A stretch of DNA of 64,000 bases. It comes from Ophiura sarsii. Its lineage: Eukaryota > Echinodermata > Ophiuroidea > Amphilepidida > Ophiuridae. The stretch is from NCBI GenBank assembly GCA_035610835.1, contig CM069448.1, positions 26,065,905 through 26,129,904 of the forward strand, given 5' to 3'. Below, piece after piece: positions 11,171 to 22,911 of this stretch (positions are counted from its first letter, which is position 1; each line of letters starts with the position of its first letter). The position numbers and the translations under genes were made by a program. The notes below the pieces were generated by a model. That model did not search any database. It saw only the letters and a list, made by a program, of their open reading frames with translations, and was not told the DNA's origin.

Positions 11171-11749
11171 TTCAGTTCATGTTTACTCATCAATTTGTTC
11201 AACAAAAATCGCCAGGTATTACTAGGCCCACAAATGCAATGGCTCTACATATTATGAGTACCAACGGGCCACGTATGAACTTTTGTGAAGTATATTATCC
11301 AAATGGACGTGACTCGTCATTATGAAAACAGCAGCAGGCAGGATGGACCTCACTACCAACGTGGCACCAAGACGAATCTTGCCTAGTTAAATTTTGTTGA
11401 TAGATTTGCGTAGATTGATGCGCTTTACTCCGTAAAGTAGTTTCGGTTGTAAACCAGGCAAGATTCTTCTTCCTGCACCGATGTGCGCGTGAAAGCGCGT
11501 GGAAATGCATCAAAACAGCATAAGGCACGAGGGACGTTTACCCCCCGGCGTTTACCGTCCGAATACCGGGCTAATTAACGTACCAAATTGAAGAAAAATG
11601 TAAGCAACCTTTTTGCAGTGTAGGATGGGTGCACGGTATGTAATGCCGTATGTAATGCCGGGATGTAATGCTTATATCGAACCAGGCCATGCTTATACCA
11701 TGCATTGCTAACTCCCGAATCCCAATAATTATAAACTAATTTACAAATT

Positions 11750-12440
11750 TATAAAAACATCAAATAAGCCACTTTTTAAATCTTTTTTTTCTTTCTTTTT
11801 TCTTTTTTCTTTTATGAAAAACTCATCCCCCCTTGAATAAAGTTAAATTAATTCCCGTAAATCGATCTATTAACAGAGAGCCCTATAGTTGTGGTGCCAT
11901 TCAAAGCTATAGTTTGATCAGATCCAAATTGGCGAAGCCTCATTACAACAGCGAATGAATACAGAAGGACGTGTGCGCACAGGAAGGCAACAAACGCACA
12001 GTGTATCATATGCGTGACGCGTGCGTTTGGCATACACCGCGTGCGTGTGCCTATAATCGTGCGCGTACGTGTGGATTACTTTTGCGCGCGGAGAGATAAA
12101 AACCGAATACTTCCCGCCAATTTGGAATTGATTAAACTATAGACGATCTTTCAAGTTTTAACTTGAAAGATCGTTAAAACAACTCTATACGGCCTCTAAT
12201 AACCTTAAAATCCGAGGCCTGATATTACGATATTAACGCCAACCTTTGGTACTGTATTCGGCTTGCCTGGTGTGAAGCTACTGCCATTTTATTATTAGAA
12301 TACCTACCTGCATGCGTTTGTAAATAAGGTAGTTACAAAATGGGCCGGTTATTAGGATTTAAAAATGTATATATAAACATGATTGCAGTGATCAGTGTAA
12401 AAGATTAATCTTAAGAGCCACTGACTCATATGTGATTTTC
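11750..12440 (+). repeat. Dispersed block, copy a
   Basis: About 690 bp that recurs at 14120-14800 with small insertions and substitutions. Landmarks are GAAAAACTCATCCCCC, AATCGATCTATTAACAGAGA, TTGGCGAAGCCTCATTACA and a CG-rich GCGCGTACGTGTG stretch. Its right part (TTGGAATTGATTAAACTA to GATTGCAGTGATCAGTGTAA) is also found in each array unit, at about 23535, 31697, 33610 and 45052. It is non-coding. Confidence 0.7.
12143..12174 (+). repeat. Perfect hairpin, 15 bp stem
   Basis: ACGATCTTTCAAGTT at 12143-12157 is followed after two T by its exact reverse complement ending at 12174. The sister blocks at 14500, 23565 and 31730 have only the left arm, so this hairpin is a private inverted duplication of copy a. 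Confidence 0.75.
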
Positions 12441-12454
12441 AGTTACATGAGAAA

Positions 12455-13990
12455 GTGCAGAGAATTTGGATGGTTTCCATTTAAAATATGAAAGTTACAT
12501 CCCAAATATCTTATTTTTAAGATGAATAAAGAGATCAAGTGTCAATATCTGTGAGATATTTAAGGCAACATTTCAGCATTCTGAATCAGTAATTTTGGCA
12601 TTTTCTCACATTCTTACTAACTCAAAAACAGTGATTCCTTCATATACATGTAGGTAGCACTATTAGGTAACAGGAGTAAAATCCGAACCAAAAGTGTGCG
12701 CATTCAAATTTGAACTTAAACAACATCCCTACCAAGTGGGTGGGTCCAGGGACCCGCCTTTAGGGTCCTTGGTGAGGTGGAAGCTCCTGGGTTTAGGCAT
12801 TTTTAGGTCAAATTTTCAACATTCTGAAGAAGTAATTCTGGAATTTTCTCACATTCCTGCTAACTAAAAACAATGATTCTTAATCTTACATAATAGGTAT
12901 TACTATTAGGTAGATAGGTTACTGAGTAAAATCGAAATACAAAGTGTGCCTATTCAAATTCTAACTTGAACATCATCCAACCAAGAACATGAAGGATGCT
13001 CAAATCCAAATTTCATTTACTTCAAATTTTGTTTCCATTGCCTTCTTTTCTCCCATTATTATGTTGAAACCTGTAGTAAAAATGCGCGCGAAAAATGTTT
13101 CAGTTTTTAAAAACTAAAATGTACCAGAAAAACGTTCCTGAAGCCATCTTGTTAAGCTCGAAATTTATGGATGCCGTGACCCGTAACCCACCCCCACCCA
13201 TTTTCGCTGCCTATGCTCCTTATCCTCCCCCCTTCTTCCTTTGTGTCGTCATCTTACATTCTTACTAGAGAATGACGACATTATAGAAAGCGTCTCCGTT
13301 TACATTCAATTGGAGGCCGAAAGTATGAAATGGGCAGGGTGAGATCAAACTCCTGAAGCAGTTTATACAAAACGCTGAGCCTTCACATGTAGGTCAGTGC
13401 GCAAGAAGATGACATAAAACCAAATGGATGGCTGGATTTACCCTTCCTTCTCATCCTTTTAAGTCTTTACTCTTTTGTAAAGGGGGCGGCGGCATGGTCT
13501 GAATGAGATAAATATGGGTTTTATGGGACCCCTATTTTGATGGGGAAACGATTTGATCTTTTGGATCAAATGGGAGGCTGGGTTTGATCGGGTCACACAC
13601 CTTTAAGGAACAAAAGTGGTGCATATTTACAGAGTGTATGTAGCTCATTGGTCGAGGGGCAGTACAGCATTTTATTAGGAATTCAATGTTGAACAACATT
13701 ATTAGAGTCTCCGTAGTGAGGTTTGTAGTTAGTTACAATATTTATTTTAGTTATTAATATACAAATGACACAAATAAATTAATAAATATGTGATTTTGTA
13801 TGATGTACTTAAATATAAAATTTATTAATATACAAATGACACAAATAAATAAATAAATAAATAAATAGTAATATTACATGATATATAATGAAGCATAAGA
13901 TTCGTAAAAAGACGGATGAATAAATAAATAAATAAAATTGTAATGAATAGCTAAATCAATAAATACATATATATTATGTACACGGCGTTT
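12455..13990 (+). repeat. Diverged extra copy of the array spacer
   Basis: From GTGCAGAGAATTTGGATGGT onward this tract follows the order of array spacers 21070-23460, 29270-31620 and 41915-44960: TAAGATGAATAAAGAGATCA, the two AGCATTCTGAA segments, CCAGAAAAACGTTCCTGAAG, GAGATAAATATGGG and the twin ATATACAAATGACACAAATA segments with (AAAT)n near 13740-13960. It is shorter and clearly more diverged, and no UBAN gene precedes it. A private insert at about 13243-13440 begins TGTCGTCATCTTAC and shares a GTCGTCAT...ATGACGAC hairpin with 54838-54870. Confidence 0.7.
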
Positions 13991-14119
13991 AAACAACTGC
14001 CAACTAAGCGAAGACGATAAATAGAGGATACTCGGACAGTGCGTTACTCAAATGTGAATCCGTGCTTTTCAGAAGTTATTATGGAAAACTTCCCCAGTAA
14101 GTTGATTAACAATTAATTC

Positions 14120-14800
14120 TCACCGACAACAAATAAACCAATTTATAACTTTTTTTCTTCTTTTTTAAATCATGAAAAACTCATCCCCCTTGAATAAAAG
14201 TCAAATAAATTCCAGTAAATCGATCTATTAACAGAGAGCCCCTATAGTTTAGCCCCTAAAGCTATAGTTTGATCAGATCCAAATTGGCGAAGCCTCATTA
14301 CAGCAGCAGCAGCGAATGAATACAGAAGGGCGCGGGCGCACAGGAAGGCAACAAACGCACAGTGTATTATATGTGTGACGCGTGCGCGTAGCCGAATCCG
14401 CGTGTGTGTGCCCATAGGGGTGCGCGTACGTGTGAATTAATTTTTCGCGCGGAGAGATAAAAACCGAATAATTCGCGCCAATTTGGAATTGATTAAACTA
14501 TGGACGATCTTTCAAGTTAACAACTCTATACGGCCTCTAATAACCTTAAAAATCCGAGGCCTGTTGATACGATATTAACGTCAACCTTTTTTACTGTATC
14601 GGCTAGTTTGATGTGAAGCTACTGCCATTTTATTATTAGAATACCTGCTTGCGTTTGCAAAGGTTGTTACAAAATGGGCCGGTTATTAGGATTTAAAAAT
14701 GTATAAACATGATTGCAGTGATCATTGTAAAAGATTAATCCTAAGAGCCACTGACTCATATGTGATTTTCAGTTACACCCTGTATTACGAAAATTTGATA
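14120..14800 (+). repeat. Dispersed block, copy b
   Basis: Second copy of 11750-12440 in direct orientation. Differences include a (CAG)n expansion near 14300-14312 and loss of the hairpin arm at 14510. The 128-codon open frame that starts at 14699 runs through this repeat and is not a gene. Confidence 0.7.
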
Positions 14801-15044
14801 CCTCTTTTTTTTGTATGTGTTTTATATTTAAAGTCAGTGGAGGTATTTATAGAATACATCTTATGTGTGTGTGTACAGATACAGACTTGGGATGATCCCC
14901 TACTCATTACGAAAGAGTCTGTGACCTTTTTAACGTGCTCGGGGATAGCTCTTCCGATGCACGGGACCACCATTTCTATGTTACTTTCGAATCAAGAGGC
15001 AATTGAGACTAAGAACATTGCCCAAGGATACAAATATGTTGGCT

Positions 15045-15117
15045 GTGTTAAAACGGGTCTAGAACTCACAACCTTTGTATTGTGAGTCCTGCATGCTATC
15101 CACTAGACCACACAATA
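15045..15117 (-). other. tRNA-like (SINE-type) sequence, minus strand
   Basis: Minus-strand TGTGTGGTCTAGTGGATAGC looks like an A box region and GTTGTGAGTTCTAGACCCG like a B box and T-arm. The B box has T in place of the usual first G, and the acceptor stem cannot be closed with confidence. It lies directly beside the 11 bp minisatellite. A decayed tRNA or SINE head is the likely identity. Confidence 0.4.
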
Positions 15118-15124
15118 GCTCTCT

Positions 15125-15590
15125 ACTACTGCAAGCACACGTCAAGTTTATTGCAAGCAACTGTTGGTTTACTGCGAGAATACGGCAAGCAAACAACAAA
15201 AGCATACTGCAAGTACACAAAAGGTATTACTGCAAACACACTGCAAGTACACTGCGAGGATTCTACACACTGAGAGCACACTGAGAGCATACTTCAAGCA
15301 CACTGCAAATATACTGCAAACACACTAGAAGCACACTGCGAGTACACTGCAAACTTACTGCAAGTATATTGCGATTAAATTGCGAGTAATACTGCAAGCA
15401 CACAGCAAGCCCCTGCAAACATACTGCAAGTAAGCTGCAAGCACATCGCAAGTATACTGCAAGCACACTACAAACATAAGTGTGAGTATACATGTACTGC
15501 AAACACACTGCAAGTATTTATAATGCAAGGACACTGCATGCACACTGCGAGTATCCTGCAAGTTGTTGTTAGTGTACTGCGCACACTGCT
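15125..15590 (+). repeat. 11 bp minisatellite (CTGCAAGCACA family), array 0
   Basis: Roughly 40 degenerate copies of an 11 bp unit of type CTGC(A/G)AG(C/T)A(C/T)A. Because 11 is not a multiple of three and most frames avoid stops, long but meaningless open frames appear on both strands (Cys/Leu/Gln-rich on the minus strand). The array ends with GTTGTTGTTAG at 15561-15571. Related arrays lie at 25035-25411, 35135-35412 and 46572-46860. Confidence 0.85.
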
Positions 15591-15639
15591 GTACTCCGGC
15601 ATGTACTCATAGATAATCAAGACGGGGATGGACAAGTGG

Positions 15640-17300
15640 GTATTTTGTTGAAGCTATGTGTGTTTCGGATCAAGGTCGCGCAACATAAAAAGCCGGTGTA
15701 GCCTTTCACCCTGTCATAAAATAACGTCTCCACATTCATAAAATATAACGCAACTCTCGATCTCAGACGCGTTAAATCGAAAGGAATCGATTTCAAAACT
15801 TGTGCTAGTCCATCGCGCCCATGGGTTAGAGTTTAGGTGTAATAAAAAACTGGGTGAAATATGTGTCTATAACCTTCGCAAATAACGTTACATCTATCGC
15901 ATCGGTGAATCGAATGTATGTAATATGTTTACAAGTATTTTAACTTTCACCGTTGCTTTTTTATCAAACTAATTTGATGTTACTACCCGGTAGCTAGTAT
16001 TAGATAATGTAGTTGCCGCAATAGACTATCAGTGCCCGTTCTGTTTACCGGGCCTTTCAAACATGCATAGTCATATAGGTGTTTGACAAACAGACATATA
16101 TAGTATAGTATCAGCTCCACACAACATATCAATAGAGATAATCATCCCCTCTATTGACGATCTATGATGTATACTACAGATAAAGTGCTCAACAAATGAA
16201 ATTCATACACTTTGTTTTTGTCCTAAAGAGTTGTCTTCCAATTGTTTTTTGTCCAAACAGGCTAGATAGACATTTAGATGAATCTTTACGGAACAATTTG
16301 GTACCAAACATGCCACAAAACAACAAAGATATACCATTATTACACCATTTAACCAAAATCCGAGACGTTTCCAAATTCGCAAGTGGCGAGAAAATGCTGT
16401 GTGTGTATGAATCGTCAGGAATGAAAGGGATATTGATCACACAGTGAAACTACGTTGGTTCGTGCAATTAATTTCTATTACAGGATACTTAGGTGCGCCA
16501 AGTCGTTTGAAGCTATGTGTGTTTCGGACCAAGATAAAGAACGTGTAGTATTTAGTCCTGTCATGAAATAACTCAACAACAAGTCATCGATAAATATTTA
16601 CTCTCGTTCCCTGAACGATTGCATCTATTAGTATCGATCTGAACAATATGCACACATTCTCCATTGTGCGCGTGTGTTCGAGTTTAGGTCTATAAAAACA
16701 TTGGGTGGAGAAGTTATGTTCAACTATCACACATATCAATCGGACACGGTGAATGTATGTGTTAATTTAATATGTTGAAATTGTTAGAAGTCTTTACACT
16801 TTCACCGTGATACTCGATTTTAACGTTAGTTTTGTGTCATAACAGCCACTACAAGGGCCATGATGTTGTCGCAAGAGACTACCAATGCCCATACTAATCA
16901 CCGCTCTTTTCAAACATGCCATGTCATACAGGTGCTATGAAGCACACATTAGTTCTAATTCGACATTTCAATAGAGATCATCATCATTCCTGTATTAGAA
17001 AATCTTCGGTTCGTGCCTGAGCGAGCGGGCTATTTGATTATGAACAGGTAACATGTGGTCTTTTCTCCCCGCGTAGTGTATTGAAAATGTAAATTTGGAA
17101 ATGGCACGGATGTTCATTAAATTGTGCTAATCATTGCTTATCTTTATTGCTTGATGGCAAGTTTGGTACCAGATTGTACCATAAAGATCCATCCAAATGT
17201 CTATCTAGCCTGCTTGGTCAAAACATAACCGGAAATTACTCTATGGGACATAAAGAAAGTGTATGAATTTCTTTTGTTGAGCACTTTATAAAACAAACAA
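15640..17300. repeat. Direct and inverted repeat complex between array units
   Basis: Two diverged direct copies start with GAAGCTATGTGTGTTTCGGA (15645 and 16507) and continue for some 500 bp each. A segment at 16180-16320 (AGTGCTCAACAAATGAAATT, then CTAGATAGACATTTAGATGA and TTGGTACCAAACATGCCA) is the reverse complement of 17163-17290. The younger versions at 35500-37120 and 46880-47860 show the same plan, with arms of 170-200 bp, suggesting a foldback-type transposon. An 83-codon frame exists on both strands of the left arm; it is a product of the repeat and not a gene. Confidence 0.6.
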
Positions 17301-17469
17301 TGATATAATTGCATGTCTACTTCGAATATTCGGCCAACTTATGCAAGTATTTATTTGTCAAGAAATCGTTTATGAAGTCTTAAAGATACGGAAACCTGTA
17401 AACAATATACGTCACTGACTCGAAACATGACTGAATTTAAATAAATGTAAACCAATTAATTTATCCGTA

Positions 17470-17475
17470 TTTATT
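17470..17475 (-). terminator. Poly(A) signal AATAAA, UBAN gene copy 1
   Basis: Minus-strand AATAAA about 75 nt after the stop codon at 17549. The same hexamer is in the same place behind copies 3 and 4. Confidence 0.65.
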
Positions 17476-17548
17476 GTAGATACAACCTGTGACGATATGT
17501 TCACCTTTTCTTTCCAAGAATGCGATGATTTTTTCCCATAGCCTGAAG

Positions 17549-20500
17549 TCACTTCAAACAAGTGTTGATATGATCCAGTAAATCCGCATGCATATTGATT
17601 CCAAAAGGCGCCAAGCATCCGGGACATTCCAGAGTCTCTTCTTCGTTATTGGTGCCGTCTGAGTCACCATCAATTTGGTCTTGTGAAACATCCGGGTCAC
17701 AACCAACATCCGGGATACCGTCTACTTCTACATCCGTGGGAAGAGCTATCAGGTCATTATCAAGGCGTAACGGGTGACGATATGCCTTACGTGACGAAGA
17801 TGAAACCTGTAGAATAGGAACAATGTGAAATATTTTGATGAAATGGAATAAAGGTTGATTTAAGGTCAAGTGCATTCCAAGGGTAGAAAAAGAAACGCGA
17901 AGTATAAATGCGCTTATAATTATGTAATGAATGAAAGGGAAGGAGGGGAAGAGAGGGAGGGGATAAATAACATTTTTCTATTGTGGTTTATTTAAATTTG
18001 AGATTATTCTTGTTATGTTATGAATTTTAACACGTAATTACATCAATTGGATTAGACCAAAAAAAACACCACTAGGCAAATTCTTTTCTTTTGGCATACA
18101 CATCACGTGATTACAGTTACGCACAACTGGCGTCCTGCAAGTTAAACCATTTATGGTATTGTCAGTTATGCTTTCAGCTCATGTTTTTAATAAAGGAAAT
18201 TGGTATCAAAATGAATCTGCGAGTTTTCTCTATCCAAATATATTTTCTGTTATAATGTTTAGGCATACTGCGAATTAATTTACCGGGGATGTAAAGGTTA
18301 AACAAGTTATCGACCTTTTTGGGACGCAGTGTACTTACCTTGCGTTGACGGTCTGCTGGATAACAAGATCCTTCATCATAAATGTTCATAGGTAGTGGTC
18401 TAGACGGTGCCGGTTTAAATGGTGGTGGAGTGTGGGCTTGTTCTTGAAGATTCTCGATCTGTTCTTGATACACGTACATCTTTAAGAAAATAACAGTTGG
18501 CATATATTATGATATCCGCTGTATTAACAAAACTAATAATAATTAATAGGAATACATTTCTTTTTCACGACCAGCATAAGTTCAAAATGGCGTCCTTCGC
18601 GTATTATGGGTTACCCAGCATCTGATGATACAAGGGCCAGGGTAAAGACCTCAATTGCTGAAACAGAGTCTGTGAAACAGTCTGGAATGAAATGAACCAG
18701 ACTTTGAATAAGTCTACGGAGGATAAAGCATGTCTAGTCTAGTGTGTATGTTGTATATTTACTGGTGGTTCAAACGATCTTCACTGCCATAATACGGCCA
18801 GAATGGCATCCCACGCAATATGGGTCTTTCAATTTAAGAATATTCATCTCAATATCTAAGGGGGCACAGACCAACATAGGTGATGCAGAAAGGAACAGCT
18901 GTCATTCTTTGGCAATGTGTCAGTATCAGGGTTGAATGCTATTAGTTGGATGTCAAAAAAATGAAACAAAATAAATAAATACGGAAAGAATCCTATAATC
19001 GTAGTAACTTACCTGCTCGTTATTCTGCAACGCCTGTTGTTCCGCTCGTGCCAAACGTTCTCGTAATTTCTCGTTTTCAGCATGACTTATTTCCCTATCC
19101 TTTCTCTCTTGTTTGAAGTCTTCGATGCAGATGTTGATCTGCTCTCGTAACAAGGTCGACTGTTCATCATCTTCTTTCTTCCGTGATGCTCTCCCTATTT
19201 CTAAATATAATATTTTCTCTTTCAACTTCTGAATCTGCTGCATTAGAGCAGCTATCTTATCATCCTGATTTCCTACTAGATTGTCTCGCAGACCATGGTT
19301 ACCTTCGTGGGATTTCTTCTCAGCACTGACAGCACGTTGCTCCTGTAATTGACGTCGTAGACTTGCAACACTTTGTTGTAAATCGGTGTTGGCTCTAGTC
19401 AGTTTAAGAACATGCTCTTCTCTCTGGGTGTCGTAACGCTGCCAATGAGTGTTCATCTTTGTCACTTCTTTAAGTTGTGAAGTCAATGTATCGTTACCTA
19501 TTTGTAGTATTGCTAACTGTTCGGTGAGTGTTCGACATTGCTGCTCTCCTGGTTGGGTTCCAGGTGACGGTCGTGAAGATGATACATTCTGTAACAGGGC
19601 AAAACGGTATAATTGGTAAATACGCAATATCTGTCCTGTCATTACTCATACTTGAACTACAGTCCTGAATTTTTTTTAAATTACCAGGTAATAACTACGC
19701 TCATAACTCTAAAACGTTCCAACTTAAAAATATGAAATAACAACATTTTGATTTCTCCTCTTCAATTTGATACATTGTTCACGAAGACCGGTTGACAATT
19801 GAGAACGCTATACCGAAAAGAATGAGACGAAGTGCAACTTTCATCTTGCACTTGGGTTTTGAACACGCGTGATAGTGTTCATGTGTTATGGGTATGGGCT
19901 GTATCGATCTATTGACGCATCCCCAATCTTCATCTTACTATATCGACCGTTTAATAATCGCTACTAGTTAATCAATAATCTGCTTGTTACACTGAGGCTG
20001 TGACGTAGAGGGACCAAATGCTACAAGATGAAAACTTAATTTGGTTTTGGTTTTGGACACATAGCTCCAGGACATAGCTCTGTTAAATGTTCACGGGTAC
20101 TATCTCAAATTAAAGAGAAGAAATTTCCTTACAAATGCATGACTTGATATTTTTACGTATAGTCCTAAGCTACACTTTTGAAGCGTATTTATTACCTGGT
20201 ATTAAAGTAACTTATTTGAGAACTGTATAATACAGTGTAAAGTGATTCCATAAAACCTGAAGCATAGATATGACATGCTCTCATGTCGATACATACTATT
20301 GACCACAGACCAAACAATCACCTATAGAACGTCACTTATTAGTGGAAATCAAATGTCTCTACGGATATTAACCACCATTTGTGAATTCTACCGTTGTATG
20401 TACTGAATGTCAGCAATCATTGAATGAAATTTGAGTCCCAATTGGGGTTAATTGGAGAGAGTGACAAACTATTTCGCTACTTATGGATTGCAAAGGTAAG

Positions 20501-20597
20501 TATAGAGAACATTTTACCAACGCAGTTTAATTTCACAAATGACTTTTATGATCCATTCTTACCTCGTCAGTTTCGTGGCAATTTGTGTGGCTCCCAT
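17549..20597 (-). CDS. UBAN/TNIP-like gene, array copy 1 (start codon out of frame)
   Basis: Predicted exons on the minus strand: 20597-20563, 19588-19013, 18479-18339, 17806-17549, all with GT-AG introns. Exon 2 (192 codons) is a coiled coil with HWQRYDTQREEHVLKL, like the ABIN homology region, and then EDFKQERKDRE, the D-F-x2-E-R-x2-R-E core of the UBAN ubiquitin-chain-binding motif (ABIN, NEMO, optineurin). Exon 3 (47 codons) has a proline-rich AHTPPPFKPAPSRPLP. Exon 4 (85 codons) is acidic and ends in a C2HC finger, Cys61-x2-Cys64-x14-His79-x3-Cys83, like those of NEMO and optineurin. Expected role: a cytosolic ubiquitin-sensing regulator of NF-kB or cell death (family knowledge). Oddity: two extra bases after the ATG of exon 1, compared with copies 2 and 3, make the exon 35 nt long and put it out of frame with exon 2. 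I see no other in-frame ATG back to the TATA box; the first in-frame Met is residue 45 of exon 2. It may be a pseudogene or give a shortened protein. Upstream exons that I cannot see remain possible. Confidence 0.75.
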
Positions 20598-20763
20598 AGT
20601 TATATTCCAATTCGACTTGTAATTCCAAGTTTAAGTGGAGTTTCCCGTTACTCGGAAATATTATGGAGTGGTTTGTGCATGCTACCCTATATATTCAACT
20701 TCACGCTTGTGTTTGTGTTTTGATTTCTATGGTAATTTCCGGTTCACCGCTCTCATGACGTCA
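20598..20763 (-). promoter_or_regulatory. Promoter of copy 1: CRE, TATA box, kappa-B-like site
   Basis: Reading towards the gene on the minus strand: a palindromic CRE TGACGTCA at 20763-20756, a GGAAATTACC Rel-like half motif at 20740-20731, TATATA at 20694-20688, then GGGAAACTCC at 20646-20637 (fits GGGRNNYYCC) and the exon 1 ATG at 20597. If transcription starts about 30 nt after the TATA box, the kappa-B-like site falls in or next to the 5' untranslated region. The same layout recurs upstream of the other copies. Confidence 0.55.
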
Positions 20764-21040
20764 CAGAAAGTTAGATTCCGGTAGTTAACCATGGTGACCT
20801 GGTAATAGTTAACGCAAAGCGAAAACGATTGTTAATGTATATACACTAGCAACCAAAAGTATTAGGCCCCAATCGCAACCTTTGCCCCACGTTTCCCCAG
20901 TCAGCTCAAGTACCACCCCATTTTGTCTCCCAAACAATCGAAAATGTAGGATTGTAATGTCAAAATGAATCTAATTTCAGGCACTTTTTACAATAAAATC
21001 CAAACAATTTTGCGCGCAAAATCCCAACAAATGTTGGTCT

Positions 21041-21064
21041 CCCCCCCCCCCCCCCCCCCCCCCC
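21041..21064 (+). repeat. Poly-C tract, 24 bases, private to unit 1
   Basis: The equivalent positions in unit 2 (about 29260) and unit 3 (about 41895) read GCCTCCCTC and GCCTCCCCC. The 24-base tract therefore expanded in unit 1 after duplication, or it is an assembly artefact. Confidence 0.85.
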
Positions 21065-22911
21065 ATGAATAGGTGCAGAGAATTTGGATGGTTTCCATCT
21101 AAAATAATTTATGAAAGTTAAGGTATCAAAATGAAACTAAATTTCCATCACAAATATCTTTTTTAAGATGAATAAAGAGATCAAGTGTCATATTTAAGGC
21201 AAAATGTCAGCATTCTGAAGCAGTACTTTTGGCATTTTCTTATAATTATTTCTACTAACTAAAAAACAAATATTCCTACATATATATAGGTAGCACCATT
21301 AGGTAATTGGAGTCAAATCCAGGCCAAAAGTGTGCACATTCAAATTATAACTTACAACATCCACACCCTGTGGGTGGGGTCCAGGAGCCCACCTTTAGAG
21401 CCCTTGGTGGTGTGGAAGATCCTGGGTTTTAGGCTTTTTAGGGACACATTTCAGCATTCTGAAGCAGTAATTCTGGTATTTTATCACATTCTTGCTAACT
21501 AAAAGGATTCCTACATATAACAGGTATTACTATAAGGCCATTTTTTGTGTTGCCCTCAGCGCGACCCACAAATCTCGGAAACTAGGGTCGGACTTTTTTA
21601 ATTTGAAGATTTACATTTTTGACCGTTTACTCTTTCTTGCATGTAATAAATAAGTTTGCTTGAATAAATTGTTTTTAAACTACCGTACTGGTCCGAGTAT
21701 AGTCCCACTTTTTTTTTTAAATTGAAATCAAATTTGAATTAGTGGATAGAATTTATGAACCGTCGAGTGGCTCCGGCAAAAAACGAAAGAAGAAAAAAAG
21801 AGAGACACGTGTTGCGAACTGAAACGAAAAGTTCTTGTTGATGGAAGTATTTTGAAGACTTTCTTTACATGAATTTATATTTCAAATATGAACAAGAGTT
21901 GGTTTAATGTATTTTTTATGGTTTTTATGGGGAAATATTTAAAGGACAATCTTTTCAGCTGCACATGGAGGATGCCATCATGGAAACTGCCTTTGATTTT
22001 TGACCTTTGACGATATCAAAATAATTCATAATTTCTAATATTTTTATCTTAAACTTCTTTATATCAATTATGGTGGTTAATACTGTTGGAAGCCTTTGTT
22101 TTTAAATGTCCTATTGATGTTGATAATGCTTTGGATTCAATTCTACAAACAAGTTCACTTCCTGTTTAGTATTACTTGCAATGTTTACCTTTTTTCAAAA
22201 TGGGGGCTAAACTTTCCCACAGTATCATCAGATGGGAGCAATCGGATATTAAAAATAGTTCGAGAATGAATGCAAAGCTGTATCTGATTATCCAAAAAGT
22301 TAGGTAGATAGTTGTATCAAACAAATAAGCATCGAAGTATGATTACCAGTACTTAAAAAAAAGAAAATGTGTTGAAAAATCACGGGTTTGGCATATTTTG
22401 GGGTGGCAAATAGGTAACAGGAGTAAAATCGAAATACAAAGTGTGCACATTCAAATTCTAACTTAAATATCATCCAAACCAAGAATATGATTGTATGCTC
22501 AAATCAAAACTATGTTACCTCAATTGTTTTGTTATATTGCCTTCTTTTCTCCGTACTCCTTACCAGTGATTGGGGAATTCGAAGCAACACTATTAAGGGT
22601 GGGTCAAGGCTCATTATTATGTTGAATCCTGTAATTCAAATGGTCCAGAAAAACGTTCCTGAAGCCATGTTGTTAAGCGTGAACAACGAAACATTGAAAC
22701 AAACTCGCGCAAAGCGAGCACAAATTGGCGTTTTTAACACTAACATTACTAAGAATGTCAAGTATGACGTTTTTATTGTTATATACTGGAATTTGTTTAG
22801 GGGGACATGAAGATTATGGGGGACGTGACTCGTAATCCCCACCCATTTGCGCCGCCTACCTTCCTCCTCCTCCTTTTCATATTTTACTCTCTTGTCAATG
22901 TGAGGAGGTGT

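Noticed and set aside
15263..15561. Long Cys/Leu/Val/Gln-rich open frames on the minus strand, also at 25069-25405, 35168-35490 and 46605-46891, with mirror frames on the plus strand
   Set aside because: They are translations of the 11 bp minisatellite in several frames. There is no start context, no splice sites, and composition follows the repeat.
16189..16447. 83-codon open frames on both strands at the same place
   Set aside because: They lie in an inverted-repeat arm. Mirror-image frames are a repeat effect.
20424..20723. Plus-strand open frames opposite the UBAN promoters (also 28634-28931 and 41272-41569)
   Set aside because: They overlap the minus-strand promoter and first exon, differ in frame between copies, and show no domain.
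22487..22810. Open frame of 97-107 codons present in units 1-3 (22487, 30673, 44001)
   Set aside because: It recurs because the whole spacer is duplicated, unit 2 has lost part of it, and it carries no known motif. Only expression data could revive it.
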